Counted from the stretch's first letter, positions 8,182 through 18,469 are shown. The stretch is 41,721 nt of DNA from an uncultured Collinsella sp. (GCA_902496455.1 CABVAY010000018.1:1-41721); one strand, 5' to 3'. The notes: a model not told the origin generated them from the letters alone. Numbers and translations: made by a program.

Positions 8182-9114
8182 ATGGCTCGTCGTACGCCTT
8201 CTCAATTGAATATGCTGCTCGCCGTCGATAAGCCGGTGGGCTGCACGTCCCACGACGTGGTTTCGCAATGCCGACGCGCCCTCCACGAACGGCGTGTCGG
8301 TCATGCCGGCACGCTCGACCCCATGGCATCCGGTGTCATGGTGGTGGGCGTGGGTCAGGCCACGCGTCTGCTGGGCATGCTCACCCTCGACACGAAAAGC
8401 TACGTCGCCGACATTTCGTTTGGCGTCGAGACTAATACCGACGATGCGGAGGGCGAGGCCGCTCGCACCGTTTCCGTTGCCCCCGAGCTGCACGACATGG
8501 CCTACGCCCGTGAACAGCTGGCTGCTATGCTGGGGCCGCAGATGCAGGTCCCGCCGGCGTTCTCGGCCATTTCGGTCAACGGCGTCCGTGCCTACAAGTC
8601 TGCTCGTGAGGGCAATGCCGTTGACCTGCCTCCGCGTCCCGTCGAGGTGTATGCCGCCGACTTGATCGCCATGAGCGGCGAGGGCGATACTTGTGTTTGG
8701 ACCGTGGCATTTTCGGTGAGCAAGGGCACCTACATCCGCGCGCTCGCTCGTGATTTGGGTCGTGCGTGCGATAGTGCCGCACACATTTCCGCGCTACGCC
8801 GGACGGCATCCGGCGTGGTTTCCATTGGCGTCTGCCATGCGGTGGAGGAACTTTCTCCCGAGTCTGCGACTGGCTTTGCTTTGGACCCCATCGCGGCCCT
8901 GGGCTCCACGCGTGTCGACTTGCCGGGCAACCTTGCCGATGACCTGCTCTGCGGCAGGCGCATTCCCGTTGACCGCGCGCTTGTCGACTTCGATGCTTCG
9001 AAGGCGCCGTTTGCGCTGGTGCTCGATGGTGGGCTCAAGGCGCTTGCCCGCATTGAGGACGGTCGCTTTGTGATGGAGCACGTGTTTCCGCAGGCAATTG
9101 GCGGTGTTCGATGA
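8182..9114 (+). CDS. truB: tRNA pseudouridine(55) synthase TruB
   Basis: Converts U55 in the T-loop of most tRNAs to pseudouridine. The 310 residues show the N-terminal LLAVDKPVGCTSHDVV and the catalytic motif GHAGTLDPMASGVMVVGVGQATRLL, with catalytic Asp46. SKGTYIRALARDLG, typical of the family, follows. The C-terminal region is consistent with a PUA-like domain. The gene starts 15 bases after nrnA and ends inside the ATGA overlap with ribF, so it belongs to the same operon. Its upstream GGATGG is a weak ribosome binding site. Confidence 0.96.
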   Translation: MARRTPSQLNMLLAVDKPVGCTSHDVVSQCRRALHERRVGHAGTLDPMASGVMVVGVGQATRLLGMLTLDTKSYVADISFGVETNTDDAEGEAARTVSVAPELHDMAYAREQLAAMLGPQMQVPPAFSAISVNGVRAYKSAREGNAVDLPPRPVEVYAADLIAMSGEGDTCVWTVAFSVSKGTYIRALARDLGRACDSAAHISALRRTASGVVSIGVCHAVEELSPESATGFALDPIAALGSTRVDLPGNLADDLLCGRRIPVDRALVDFDASKAPFALVLDGGLKALARIEDGRFVMEHVFPQAIGGVR

Positions 9115-10118
9115 TGCTGGCCCCCCACGAGCTCGCGCGTATCTTTTTCGCGGGCGAGTCGGGCGAGGCGCGCATCGTTCCCGCCGCCGCGTTTGATGGG
9201 TGCGGGCGTTTAGGTGCTGCCTCGATTGGCATCGGCGTGTTCGATGGCGTGCATCGGGGACACCGCGAACTTATTGACGCCGTGGTGCGCGACGCCCGTG
9301 ACCATAACTGCCTCGCAGTTGTGGTCACCTTCGATCCCGATCCGGACGTCGTGGTGAGTCCTTCGCCCGCTCAAAAACTGATGACGACGGCCGACCGCCT
9401 GCATGCCCTGGCTCTCACCGGGGTCGATGCGGTTGTCGCCGTTCCTTTTACGCCCGCGGTGGCGGCACTCGATCATGTCGGTTTTCTCTCACTGCTGTCG
9501 CGCGTCGTCGACATTCGCTCGATTCGCGTGGGCAGTGATTTTCGCCTCGGTCGTGGTGGCGCCTCGGGCGTTGCCGAGATGCAGGCATGGGGTGCCGAGC
9601 GCGGTGTTGACGTCTATGGCCATGAGCTGCTGTGCGTCGATGGGCAGATAATCTGCGCCACCCGTATTCGCCAGGAGCTGCGCCAGGGCCATGTTGAGCT
9701 TGCCACCGAGCTGCTCGGTCGTCCGTACATGCTGCGCGGCGTGGTTGCCGGTGGCCGTCATCAGGGCTCTGACATGGGCTTTCCCACGGCAAACATTCAG
9801 GTGCCCGAGGGCATTCAGGTGCCTGCCGATGGCGTTTACGAAGGCCTGGTGCTGGTCGACGATACCGTGTGGCCCGCTGCGGTAAACGTGGGCCTGCCGC
9901 CGACGTATGCCGACGATGCCGCCTCGGCGCATCTGGAGGCTAATCTGATTGGGTATACGGGCGACTTGTACGGTGCGTCCGTCTCGCTGGCGTTTACGCG
10001 CTGGCTGCGCCCGTCGCGTGTGTTCGATTCGCTGGACGAGTTGATCGCGACCGTCGAGGGTAATATTGACGATATTCGCCACAACTTGGGTGAGCAGGGG
10101 GTGAGCATCCGTGATTAG
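9111..10118 (+). CDS. ribF: bifunctional riboflavin kinase / FMN adenylyltransferase
   Basis: Makes FMN and then FAD from riboflavin. The 335 residues comprise an N-terminal nucleotidyltransferase domain with the GxFDGxHxGH signature (GVFDGVHRGHRELI, about residues 42-55) and the segment TRIRQELRQGHVELATELLGRPY. A C-terminal riboflavin kinase domain follows, with the flavin/ATP loop MGFPTANIQVP and PADGVYEG. Translation starts at an ATGA overlap with truB. The end overlaps dnaG by 8 bases. The truB-ribF pairing is conserved in many bacteria. Confidence 0.95.
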   Translation: MMLAPHELARIFFAGESGEARIVPAAAFDGCGRLGAASIGIGVFDGVHRGHRELIDAVVRDARDHNCLAVVVTFDPDPDVVVSPSPAQKLMTTADRLHALALTGVDAVVAVPFTPAVAALDHVGFLSLLSRVVDIRSIRVGSDFRLGRGGASGVAEMQAWGAERGVDVYGHELLCVDGQIICATRIRQELRQGHVELATELLGRPYMLRGVVAGGRHQGSDMGFPTANIQVPEGIQVPADGVYEGLVLVDDTVWPAAVNVGLPPTYADDAASAHLEANLIGYTGDLYGASVSLAFTRWLRPSRVFDSLDELIATVEGNIDDIRHNLGEQGVSIRD

Positions 10119-12210
10119 CGATGAGGAAAAAGACCAGGTACGCGCTGCGTCCGACCTGGTTGCCATCGTGCAGGAAACGGTTGAGCTCAAGCCCCGAGGT
10201 CACGAGTTTTGGGGCTGCTGCCCCTTCCATGGCGAAAAGACGCCGTCCTTTCACATTATCCCTGCCACGCAGGTGTGGCATTGCTTTGGTTGCGGTGAGG
10301 GCGGCGACGTCTTCACCTATATTATGAAGCGCGAAAACCTGAGTTTTCCCGAGTCGATTCGCTACCTTGCCGATCGTGCCGGCATTGAGCTGCACGATAC
10401 CGGTGCCCGTCGCGAGCGCGGTACCAAGCGTGCCCGCATCTACGACCTATGCGCCGAGACGGCTCAGTTCTACCACACCATGCTTATGCGCGGTAAGGAC
10501 GGCCGTCCGCGTGAGTATTTTGCCAGCCGCGGTATGGGCGGCGATGTCTGTCGCCGCTACTGCCTGGGCTTTGCACCGGGCCGTAACGCACTGGTGTCGC
10601 ACCTGTCCCAGGCGGGTTTTACCCCGCAGGAGATGATCGACGCCAACGTTGCCGTGAGCCGCGGGCGCGGGCAGCTTGCCGACCGCTTTTACGACCGCGT
10701 GATGTTCCCCATCTTTGACGAGCAGGGTCACAACATTGCCTTTGGCGGTCGCATTATGGGCGACGGTCAGCCTAAGTATCTCAACACCGCCGAGACGAGT
10801 GTGTTTCATAAAAAGCGAAACCTCTACGGCTTTAATTGGGCCAAGGAGTTTATCGTCGCGCAGGATACCGCCATCGTGGTGGAGGGCTATACCGACTGCA
10901 TCGCCTGTTGGGAAGCGGGGATTAAAAACGTTGTCGCCACGCTGGGCACCGCGCTCACGGAGCATCACGTCAAGACGCTCACTCGTTTTGCCAAGCGCAT
11001 CGTGTATATGTTCGACGGCGATGCCGCCGGTCAAAAGGCCGCCCGCCGCGCGATTCAGTTTATCGAGCAGGATTCCATGGACCTGCGCTGCGTGGTGCTC
11101 CCCGACGGCAACGATCCCATGGAGTTCATCACCGCACATGGTGGTGAGGCACTGCAGACGCGCATCGACGCTGCCGAGCCGCTTATGGACTTTGTCTACC
11201 GTTCGCTGCAGGAGTCGAGCGACATCACCACGCCGGGCGGTCGCGCCAAGGCGCTGGAGGACGCGCTGACGCTCATCTATCCGCTTCGTGACAGCTATAT
11301 GATCGATACGTACTTTATCCAGATTGCCGATCTGCTGGGTTTGGATCTGGAGACCGTGCGCGCGAGCTCGGGCCGCGTGTTTCGCGATGTCGCCAAGCGC
11401 GAAGATGCGGAGCGCCGTCGCGAGCAAAACTATGAGCGCCAGAGGGCGCAGGCCGAACGGTCCGGCGGGACGGGCAGTCGGGCGTCGGGTTCTCGCGATG
11501 CCGGTCGCGGTGCTTGGGCATCGGGCGCGACGCCGCCGGTGTCCGCGCCGGTCGAAGAAGAGCCGTACGACTACGTCCCGCTCGATGCCTACGGTGCCGC
11601 GCCTGTAGAGGTCGTCGACGACCTGCCGCCGATCGATGTGCCTGATGGTATGGGCGCTGCGCCCGCCGGTGCCCCGACAGACGCCTCGGCCCCTATGGTT
11701 CTTACCGATCTAGAGCGCAAGTCCTTGGCAGGGGAGCGCGAGCTGCTGACCATGCTTACGAGCTACCCCGACCTGTTCCGCACGTATGCCGACCGCATCT
11801 GCTCCATCGAGTGGGTGGATCCGCGCCACGAGTCCATCGCATGGGCCGTGCTGGCAACGCCGCCGGGAACCGATCCGGCAGCCTGCATGGATGCGGCGCG
11901 CTCGGTGTGTCCCGAGGCGGCAACGCTTGTGAGTGCCGGGCGCATCTCGTCGACGAGCAAGCACCCCACCGAGACGAACATCGCGTTTATGCTCGATACG
12001 CTCGAGCTCTACACCATCAAGCGTCGCATGCGTGCCGCACAGGCCAAGCTGCGCCAGGACCGTTCGCTCGATGATGAGGCCCGTCGTGCGCTGACCGTGC
12101 AGGCCGCGCAGGACTCGCAGCGTCAGCGCGAACTGCAAAAGTCGATCGGCGGCGTGGCGGATCCGTTTCGTTTGATCGGCCTGGAGGCCGCAGGCACCGA
12201 ACAAGCCTAG
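10111..12210 (+). CDS. dnaG: DNA primase
   Basis: Synthesises RNA primers for replication. Start is GTG 10111, overlapping ribF by 8 bases with GGGGG upstream. The 699 residues contain a CHC2 zinc-binding domain (CCPFHGEKTPSFH near residue 36 and CFGCGEGGD near 58). The catalytic core and TOPRIM domain follow, with VVEGYTDC near 256 and FDGDAAGQKAARRA near 301. After residue 430 there is a low-complexity linker of about 100 residues, first Arg/Glu/Gly-rich, then Pro/Ala/Asp-rich. A C-terminal helical region likely to bind DnaB ends the protein. The protein is roughly 100 residues longer than a typical 600-residue primase, and the linker accounts for this. It is the last gene of the rimP operon. 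Confidence 0.96.
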   Translation: MISDEEKDQVRAASDLVAIVQETVELKPRGHEFWGCCPFHGEKTPSFHIIPATQVWHCFGCGEGGDVFTYIMKRENLSFPESIRYLADRAGIELHDTGARRERGTKRARIYDLCAETAQFYHTMLMRGKDGRPREYFASRGMGGDVCRRYCLGFAPGRNALVSHLSQAGFTPQEMIDANVAVSRGRGQLADRFYDRVMFPIFDEQGHNIAFGGRIMGDGQPKYLNTAETSVFHKKRNLYGFNWAKEFIVAQDTAIVVEGYTDCIACWEAGIKNVVATLGTALTEHHVKTLTRFAKRIVYMFDGDAAGQKAARRAIQFIEQDSMDLRCVVLPDGNDPMEFITAHGGEALQTRIDAAEPLMDFVYRSLQESSDITTPGGRAKALEDALTLIYPLRDSYMIDTYFIQIADLLGLDLETVRASSGRVFRDVAKREDAERRREQNYERQRAQAERSGGTGSRASGSRDAGRGAWASGATPPVSAPVEEEPYDYVPLDAYGAAPVEVVDDLPPIDVPDGMGAAPAGAPTDASAPMVLTDLERKSLAGERELLTMLTSYPDLFRTYADRICSIEWVDPRHESIAWAVLATPPGTDPAACMDAARSVCPEAATLVSAGRISSTSKHPTETNIAFMLDTLELYTIKRRMRAAQAKLRQDRSLDDEARRALTVQAAQDSQRQRELQKSIGGVADPFRLIGLEAAGTEQA

Positions 12211-12279
12211 ATGTTGTGGTCAACCAGCGTATTCTCGCCTATATCCAGCCCTCTTTTTGGGTATAGACGTCAATGTGTG

Positions 12280-12288
12280 TGCTAAAGT
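12280..12288 (+). promoter_or_regulatory. Candidate extended -10 promoter of the sigma factor gene
   Basis: TGC followed by TAAAGT (12283-12288) is an extended -10 element. No convincing -35 is seen at 16-18 bases. It lies 33 bases upstream of the chosen GTG start of the sigma gene, in the 110-base gap after dnaG. Read-through from the dnaG operon is also possible, because no terminator is visible there. Confidence 0.45.
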
Positions 12289-12320
12289 ATTGAGTCCTGT
12301 GGACTATGAAGGGAGAATCT

Positions 12321-13670
<1,350 letters not shown>

Positions 13671-13678
13671 TCAAGCAA

Positions 13679-13714
13679 GAAGCGCCCTCAAGCACATCCG
13701 CTTGAGGGCGCTTT
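13679..13714 (+). terminator. Terminator-like hairpin after the sigma factor gene
   Basis: A perfect 14-bp stem (13680-13693 with 13700-13713) with the 6-base loop ACATCC is followed by only a short T-run. It is a strong hairpin 9 bases after the stop codon. Confidence 0.8.
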
Positions 13715-13718
13715 CATG

Positions 13719-13774
13719 TAGTCGTTGGGGACGTTCTTGAATGACTGGTCGTTTAAGAACGTCCCCAATGACTA
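13719..13774. repeat. Palindromic repeat with GGGGACG arms
   Basis: TTGGGGACGTTCTT (13725-13738) is a perfect inverted copy of 13755-13768. TAGTC/GACTA extend the stem after one mismatched base, and the loop is 16 bases. It follows the sigma-gene terminator and is not needed for termination. It shares GGGGACG with the inverted repeat at 34042-34125, suggesting a dispersed REP-like family. Confidence 0.75.
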
Positions 13775-13800
13775 GGTCGGAAAATTTCTTAAAAAAGTTC

Positions 13801-13828
13801 TTGCCCTGAGCTGATTCGTCCGTATAAT
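13801..13828 (+). promoter_or_regulatory. Promoter of the tRNA-Asn pair
   Basis: TTGCCC (13801-13806) and a perfect TATAAT (13823-13828) are separated by 16 bases. The predicted start is about 24 bases before the first tRNA. Confidence 0.8.
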
Positions 13829-13858
13829 AAACTTCGTTGCTTGAGAGCACGCACCTAT

Positions 13859-13933
13859 TCCTCGGTAGCTCAATGGTAGAGCACGCGGCTGTTAACCGCG
13901 CTGTTGTAGGTTCGAGTCCTACCCGGGGAGCCA
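13859..13933 (+). tRNA. tRNA-Asn (GTT), copy 1
   Basis: A 75-base cloverleaf with CCA encoded. The acceptor stem is TCCTCGG with CCGGGGA. D-arm GCTC...GAGC. Anticodon stem CGCGG/CCGCG encloses CTGTTAA, with anticodon GTT at 13891-13893, which reads Asn AAC/AAU. The T-arm is AGG-TTCGAGT-CCT. Confidence 0.97.
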
Positions 13934-13942
13934 GAATTTTTC

Positions 13943-13960
13943 AGCCCTTTCTGTTGGGCT
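13943..13960 (+). repeat. Small hairpin in the tRNA spacer
   Basis: AGCCC (13943-13947) pairs with GGGCT (13956-13960) in the 33-base spacer between the two tRNAs. The following TTAAATT is too weak to be called a terminator. It could be a processing element. Confidence 0.4.
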
Positions 13961-13966
13961 TTAAAT

Positions 13967-14041
13967 TCCTCGGTAGCTCAATGGTAGAGCACGCGGCTGT
14001 TAACCGCGCTGTTGTAGGTTCGAGTCCTACCCGGGGAGCCA
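13967..14041 (+). tRNA. tRNA-Asn (GTT), copy 2
   Basis: Identical over all 75 bases to the copy at 13859-13933, including the encoded CCA. The anticodon GTT is at 13999-14001. It is co-transcribed from the promoter at 13801 and followed by a terminator at 14048. Confidence 0.97.
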
Positions 14042-14047
14042 GGTTGT

Positions 14048-14077
14048 AAAACCCGTCGCTTATGCGGCGGGTTTTTT
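14048..14077 (+). terminator. Rho-independent terminator of the tRNA-Asn operon
   Basis: AAAACCCGTCGC pairs with GCGGCGGGTTTT (one G-U wobble) around a TTAT loop, followed by a T-run to 14077. It begins 7 bases after the second CCA. Confidence 0.92.
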
Positions 14078-14235
14078 CATGCCGCGATCGCTGTTCGCGA
14101 ACGTTACCGTATCAACATTTCGTGTCGAGGATGTAATCCCGAGGCCCGCCACCTCAACATGGCGCGGTCGTTGTAGAATATTCCAATGATTGCTCCCACG
14201 AGATGGTGCCGCGAGCACCAGATAAGGAGATTCTT

Positions 14236-14592
14236 GTGTCTGAGACCATTAACGGCAGCCTGAGCGTCTCGAACGACGTTATTGCCGATATTGCCGGTTA
14301 TGCCGCGATGACGTGCTATGGCGTCGTCGGTATGGCCGAACAGCTCCAGGGCGCCGAGAGCGTGCGCCTGCTTGCCGGTCAGCGCCTCCGCAAGGGCGTG
14401 CTTGTCTCCGCCGACGAGAACGGCCTTACGGTCGATCTTCACGTCGTGCTCGAGAACGGCGTCAACATGAAGTCCGTCTGCCACAATCTTTCGAGCTCCG
14501 TTGCCTTTACCCTGCAGGAGATCGCCCAGATCGATCCCGCCAGCCTTAAGATCGGCATCCATATCGACGCGCTCAAGAGCCGTCTGAACTAG
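14236..14592 (+). CDS. Asp23/Gls24 family envelope stress-response protein
   Basis: A 118-residue Asp23/Gls24 (DUF322) protein of the YloU type. In Gram-positive bacteria these are small cytoplasmic or membrane-associated proteins tied to envelope stress. This type commonly sits just before the FakA/YloV gene. Visible family features are GSLSVSNDVIADIAGYAAMTCYGVVGMA at the N-terminus (a common Asp23 start is 'I..EVI..IA..A...V.GV..M') and LTVDLHVVLENGVN in the middle. GTG 14236 is chosen because AAGGAGA lies 5 bases upstream. An in-frame ATG at 14203 has no ribosome binding site. The biochemical role is not known from sequence. Confidence 0.9.
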   Translation: MSETINGSLSVSNDVIADIAGYAAMTCYGVVGMAEQLQGAESVRLLAGQRLRKGVLVSADENGLTVDLHVVLENGVNMKSVCHNLSSSVAFTLQEIAQIDPASLKIGIHIDALKSRLN

Positions 14593-14619
14593 CATCCGAA
14601 AACGGAGATTCAAATACCC

Positions 14620-16281
14620 ATGATTGCAAAGACCATTCGCACCTGTTTTCCGATCGCTGCGGCTGCCGTTTCCGACAAGGCCGAGGAGATCAACAAGCTC
14701 AACGTCTTCCCCGTACCCGACGGCGACACCGGCACCAACATGTCGCTCACGCTCGCCTCGGTGACCAAGGAGCTTTCCGCCCTTCCCGCCGATGCCGATA
14801 TGGAGGCCATCGCCGGCGCCATCACCCACGGCTCCCTGATGGGTGCCCGCGGTAACTCCGGAGTCATCACCTCGCAGATTCTGCGCGGCGTGGCCGAGGG
14901 TCTTTTCTCTGCCGACGAGCCTATTACGTCCGCCAACATTGCCTTCGCCTTCCGTCGTGCCGTCAAGGTTGCCTTCCAGGCTGTCCGCAAGCCCATCGAG
15001 GGCACGATCCTCACGGTCCTGCGCGATGTCTCGACCAAGGCCGATGAGTGCGAGAAGAAGAAGTTCTCGGCCGAGGATGCGCTCGATGCTATCGTCGTCG
15101 AGGCGTACCAGTCCGTCGCCCGCACGCCCGACCTGCTGCCCGTTCTGAAGGAGAACGGCGTGGTCGACTCCGGCGCCTTTGGCTTTGCCATCTTCCTCGA
15201 GAACTTTGTGGCTGCAGCACTTGGCCGCAGCACCGTTGTCGAGGATTTCTCCGCCACGTTTGATTCCGCTGGCTCTGCCCGCGACGCGGCCCTTGGTCGC
15301 GTTGAGATCGAGGCCAACGACGATTGGGAGGGCTCGGAGTTCCGCTACTGCAACGAGTTCCTGTTTAAGGCCGACGCCCCGTTTGACGAGGACGAGTGCC
15401 TTAAGTTCCTGGGTTCCATGGGCGACTGCGAGCTACTCGTGGGCGCCTATCCCGACTACAAGATCCATGTGCACTCCAACACCCCCAACCTGGTGCTCGA
15501 GCACATGCTGCAGCTCGGTCAGATCTATGAGGTCTTTATCCACAACATGGAGATGGAGGCCCACGACCGTACCGCCAAGATCCACGAGGATCAGGAAAAG
15601 GCCGCCGAGCCCGCCAAGGCGCTGGGCTTTGTCGCCGTTGCCGCCGGTTCCGGCGAGGCCGACATCCTCAAGTCCCTCGGCGTTGACGTGATCGTTTCGG
15701 GTGGTCAGACCATGAACCCCTCGACCGCCGACCTGCTGGGCGCGGTGGACCAGGTCAACGCGACCTCAGTCATCATCCTGCCCAATAACGGCAACATCCG
15801 CATGGCTGCCGAGGCCGCAGCTTCTGCCTGCACCGACAAGAAGGTCGCCGTCGTTCCCACCAAGACCGTCCCGCAGGCGTTCTCCGCGCTGTTCGCGGTC
15901 CTGCCCGATTCCGAGCTCGAGGAGGCCGTCGCCGCCATGGTCGACGCCATCAGCGAGGTCCGCGATGGCGAGGTCACCCGCGCCGTGCGCGATTCCAGCG
16001 CCTCTGACGGCTCTCCGATTCACTCCGGTGACGTCATGGGTATCATCGCCGGCTCCATCGACGTGGTCGGCTCCGACGTGAAGCAGGTCACGCTCGACTG
16101 CATCAACCGCATGCAGGAGGAAGAGGAGGGCGACGCGCTGACGATTCTGGCCGGCGAGGAGCTGTCCGATGAGGCCTTCCAGGAGATCGTCGACGCTATT
16201 GAGGAGGCTCAGCCCGACCTGGAGATCGACGCCCATCGTGGCGAGCAGCCGCTCTATCCCGTGATCTTCTCGATCGAGTAG
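14620..16281 (+). CDS. DAK2-domain fatty acid kinase catalytic subunit (FakA/YloV-like)
   Basis: The N-terminal DhaL-like (DAK2) domain carries NVFPVPDGDTGTNM from about residue 28, which binds Mg-ATP, and GARGNSGVITSQILRG. A middle domain and a C-terminal domain match the FakA architecture, and 553 residues is the usual length. In Staphylococcus, FakA phosphorylates fatty acids presented by FakB (DegV-family) proteins. No fakB is present in this window, so the partner must be encoded elsewhere. The neighbouring Asp23-family gene, then recG, rsmD and coaD, is the arrangement seen in many Gram-positives. The ribosome binding site CGGAGA is 11 bases before the ATG. Confidence 0.9.
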   Translation: MIAKTIRTCFPIAAAAVSDKAEEINKLNVFPVPDGDTGTNMSLTLASVTKELSALPADADMEAIAGAITHGSLMGARGNSGVITSQILRGVAEGLFSADEPITSANIAFAFRRAVKVAFQAVRKPIEGTILTVLRDVSTKADECEKKKFSAEDALDAIVVEAYQSVARTPDLLPVLKENGVVDSGAFGFAIFLENFVAAALGRSTVVEDFSATFDSAGSARDAALGRVEIEANDDWEGSEFRYCNEFLFKADAPFDEDECLKFLGSMGDCELLVGAYPDYKIHVHSNTPNLVLEHMLQLGQIYEVFIHNMEMEAHDRTAKIHEDQEKAAEPAKALGFVAVAAGSGEADILKSLGVDVIVSGGQTMNPSTADLLGAVDQVNATSVIILPNNGNIRMAAEAAASACTDKKVAVVPTKTVPQAFSALFAVLPDSELEEAVAAMVDAISEVRDGEVTRAVRDSSASDGSPIHSGDVMGIIAGSIDVVGSDVKQVTLDCINRMQEEEEGDALTILAGEELSDEAFQEIVDAIEEAQPDLEIDAHRGEQPLYPVIFSIE

Positions 16282-16291
16282 GCATCTGCCC

Positions 16292-18469
16292 ATGTCCGAG
16301 CTCTGCTCCGTGCCGCGCGTCTCGGATCGCTTTGCCCAGAGCAATGCGCTCGACGAGGATATCGCGCGACTCAAATATGTTTCGGGTAAACGTGAGGAGG
16401 CCCTTCGCCGTCTGGGAATTCGGACGGTGGGGGACCTCCTTCTCCATATCCCTCATCGATACCTCGACTTTACCCGTTCTTGGTCTATCGAGATGGCGCC
16501 CATCGGTACCGTGTGCACCATCATCGCCACGGTCGACCGTATCGTCCAAAAGCAGCCGCGTCCGCGCATGCAGGTGACCGAGGTCTCGCTTGTTGACGAG
16601 ACGGGCGTGCTGCAGGTCGCCTTTTTCCGCCAGCCCTGGATTGCCCAGCAGCTTAAGCAGGGAGACCGCCTGGCCGTGATGGGCAAGGTCGAGTTTGCCT
16701 ACGGCTTTAAGCAGATGGCCTCGCCGCACTTTGAAAAGCTCGAGGACGGGCGTGCCGCAGGCACCATCCTGCCGGTCCATTACGTGAGTGATGGCGTGAG
16801 CCAGGCGTGGATGCGCCGCATCGTAAGCGGCGCGCTCGAGGTCGTCGGCAATCCCTTTGATCCCATTCCGGCACGCTTACGCGTTAAGCGTCGCCTCATG
16901 AGCAATGCCCGCGCTTTGCGCTCGATCCACTTTCCCTCGAGCATGGCTGAGCGCGATATCGCGCGCCGTCGCCTGGCCTACGAGGAGTGCCTCTACCTGC
17001 AGCTGGCGCTGCGCCTGCGCAACGACGGCGGGCTGGTCGAAGTCGCTCCCTACGCCCACACCGCGGGCGAGCACCTGGCCGCGCTCAAGCAGGCCCTGCC
17101 GTTTTCGCTGAGCGACGAGCAGGAGGCCGCGTTCCAGGATATCCTGCGCGATATGTGCGATGGTGGGCGCGTGATGAACCGCCTGCTGCTGGGTGATGTC
17201 GGTACCGGTAAGACCGCCGTTGCCGCCTGCGCGCTGGCTGTGGCTGCCGATAGCGGCACGCAGGCCTGCGTTATGGCGCCCACGGGCGTGCTGGCGCGCC
17301 AATATGCCGATAAGACCGGCCCTCTGCTCTCCCGGGCCGGCATGTCCTGGGCACTTCTGACGGGTGCCACGCCGGCCTCAGAGCGCGACCGGATCCATGC
17401 CCAGCTGGAATCGGGCGAGCTTGATGTGCTCTTTGGCACCCACGCGGTCCTTTCGGATGACGTTACGTTCAAGCATCTGTCGCTCGTGGTCATCGATGAG
17501 CAGCACCGGTTTGGCGTCGGCCAACGCAACGCCCTGCGCGCGAAGGGCCCCGGTGCCGATCTGCTCGTTATGACGGCAACGCCCATCCCGCGTACGCTGG
17601 CGCTTTCGGTCTACGGCGATCTGGATACGAGCATCATCCGCCACCGGCCTGTTCCGGGTGCCGGTGTGACGACGTGTGTTCTCACCGAGTCGAGCCGTGA
17701 CCTCGCCTATGGAGCCATCCGCGAGGCGCATGACAAGGGTCAGCAGGCCTACGTGATTTGCCCGCTCGTGGAGCCGAGTGACTCGGCCGATGAGCTGGAA
17801 GACGTGCCCGGTATTGCCCGCGACGATGAGGGCCGCGCAACCGTCCCCGTGCCGCTGCACGATACGGCGACCGAGCTCGATCGCCTGCGTTTGGCGTTGC
17901 CGGGTCTTGCCATCGAGCGCCTTCACGGCCGTATGCCAGCGGGGGAGAAGGACCAGGTTATCGATGCCTTTAAGCGTGGCGAGATTGACGTGCTCGTCTC
18001 GACTACGGTGGTCGAGGTGGGCGTCGACGTGCCCAACGCCACCGTCATGGTCATCGAGAACGGCGAGCGCTTTGGTTTGGCTGCCCTGCACCAGCTGCGC
18101 GGTCGCGTGGGCCGTGGCAGCGTGTCGGGCACGTGCCTGGTCATGACGCACTCCAAGGGCAACGGCGGCGCATCGGCGGCACAAGACCGTCTCCAGTCGC
18201 TCGAAAAGACCTCGGACGGCTTTACGCTCGCCCAGATGGACCTGCGCCTGCGCCATGAAGGCGAGATCCTGGGTTATCGCCAGCATGGTGGTGTGACCCT
18301 GCGCTTTGTCGACCTGGACGCCGACGAGGAGCTGATCGAGTGGGCCCATTTGGACGCGGTCGAGCTCTTGCGGTATGCTTGCAACCTTGACTCTGTGGCG
18401 ACGCGTCCCTTGCGCGACGCGGTCGCCATGCGTTATCGACATATCTTTAAGGAGGTCAGCGGAGGATGA
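16292..18469 (+). CDS. recG: ATP-dependent DNA helicase RecG
   Basis: Remodels stalled forks and Holliday junctions. The 725 residues comprise an N-terminal wedge/OB domain (GVLQVAFFRQPWIAQQLKQGDRLAVMGKV) and helicase domain 1 with Walker A GDVGTGKT near 302 and DEQHRFG near 402. Helicase domain 2 has STTVVEVGVDVPNA and QLRGRVGRG. The C-terminal RecG-specific segment has LRLRHEGEILGYRQHG. Length is slightly above the 690 or so typical. The start is 10 bases after the upstream gene and has no strong ribosome binding site, so the exact start is less certain. The end overlaps rsmD in ATGA. Confidence 0.96.
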   Translation: MSELCSVPRVSDRFAQSNALDEDIARLKYVSGKREEALRRLGIRTVGDLLLHIPHRYLDFTRSWSIEMAPIGTVCTIIATVDRIVQKQPRPRMQVTEVSLVDETGVLQVAFFRQPWIAQQLKQGDRLAVMGKVEFAYGFKQMASPHFEKLEDGRAAGTILPVHYVSDGVSQAWMRRIVSGALEVVGNPFDPIPARLRVKRRLMSNARALRSIHFPSSMAERDIARRRLAYEECLYLQLALRLRNDGGLVEVAPYAHTAGEHLAALKQALPFSLSDEQEAAFQDILRDMCDGGRVMNRLLLGDVGTGKTAVAACALAVAADSGTQACVMAPTGVLARQYADKTGPLLSRAGMSWALLTGATPASERDRIHAQLESGELDVLFGTHAVLSDDVTFKHLSLVVIDEQHRFGVGQRNALRAKGPGADLLVMTATPIPRTLALSVYGDLDTSIIRHRPVPGAGVTTCVLTESSRDLAYGAIREAHDKGQQAYVICPLVEPSDSADELEDVPGIARDDEGRATVPVPLHDTATELDRLRLALPGLAIERLHGRMPAGEKDQVIDAFKRGEIDVLVSTTVVEVGVDVPNATVMVIENGERFGLAALHQLRGRVGRGSVSGTCLVMTHSKGNGGASAAQDRLQSLEKTSDGFTLAQMDLRLRHEGEILGYRQHGGVTLRFVDLDADEELIEWAHLDAVELLRYACNLDSVATRPLRDAVAMRYRHIFKEVSGG

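Noticed and set aside
12306..12320. ATG start for the sigma factor gene
   Set aside because: The ribosome binding site AAGGGAG lies after this ATG and is correctly spaced for the GTG at 12321.
13859..14041. Direct repeats considered as a possible CRISPR array
   Set aside because: The repeated unit folds as a complete tRNA-Asn and there are only two copies.
13837..14049. 70-residue open frame with an internal repeat (SSMVEHAAVNRAVVGSSPTRGA twice)
   Set aside because: The repeat is the translation of the two tRNA-Asn genes. The frame is an artefact.
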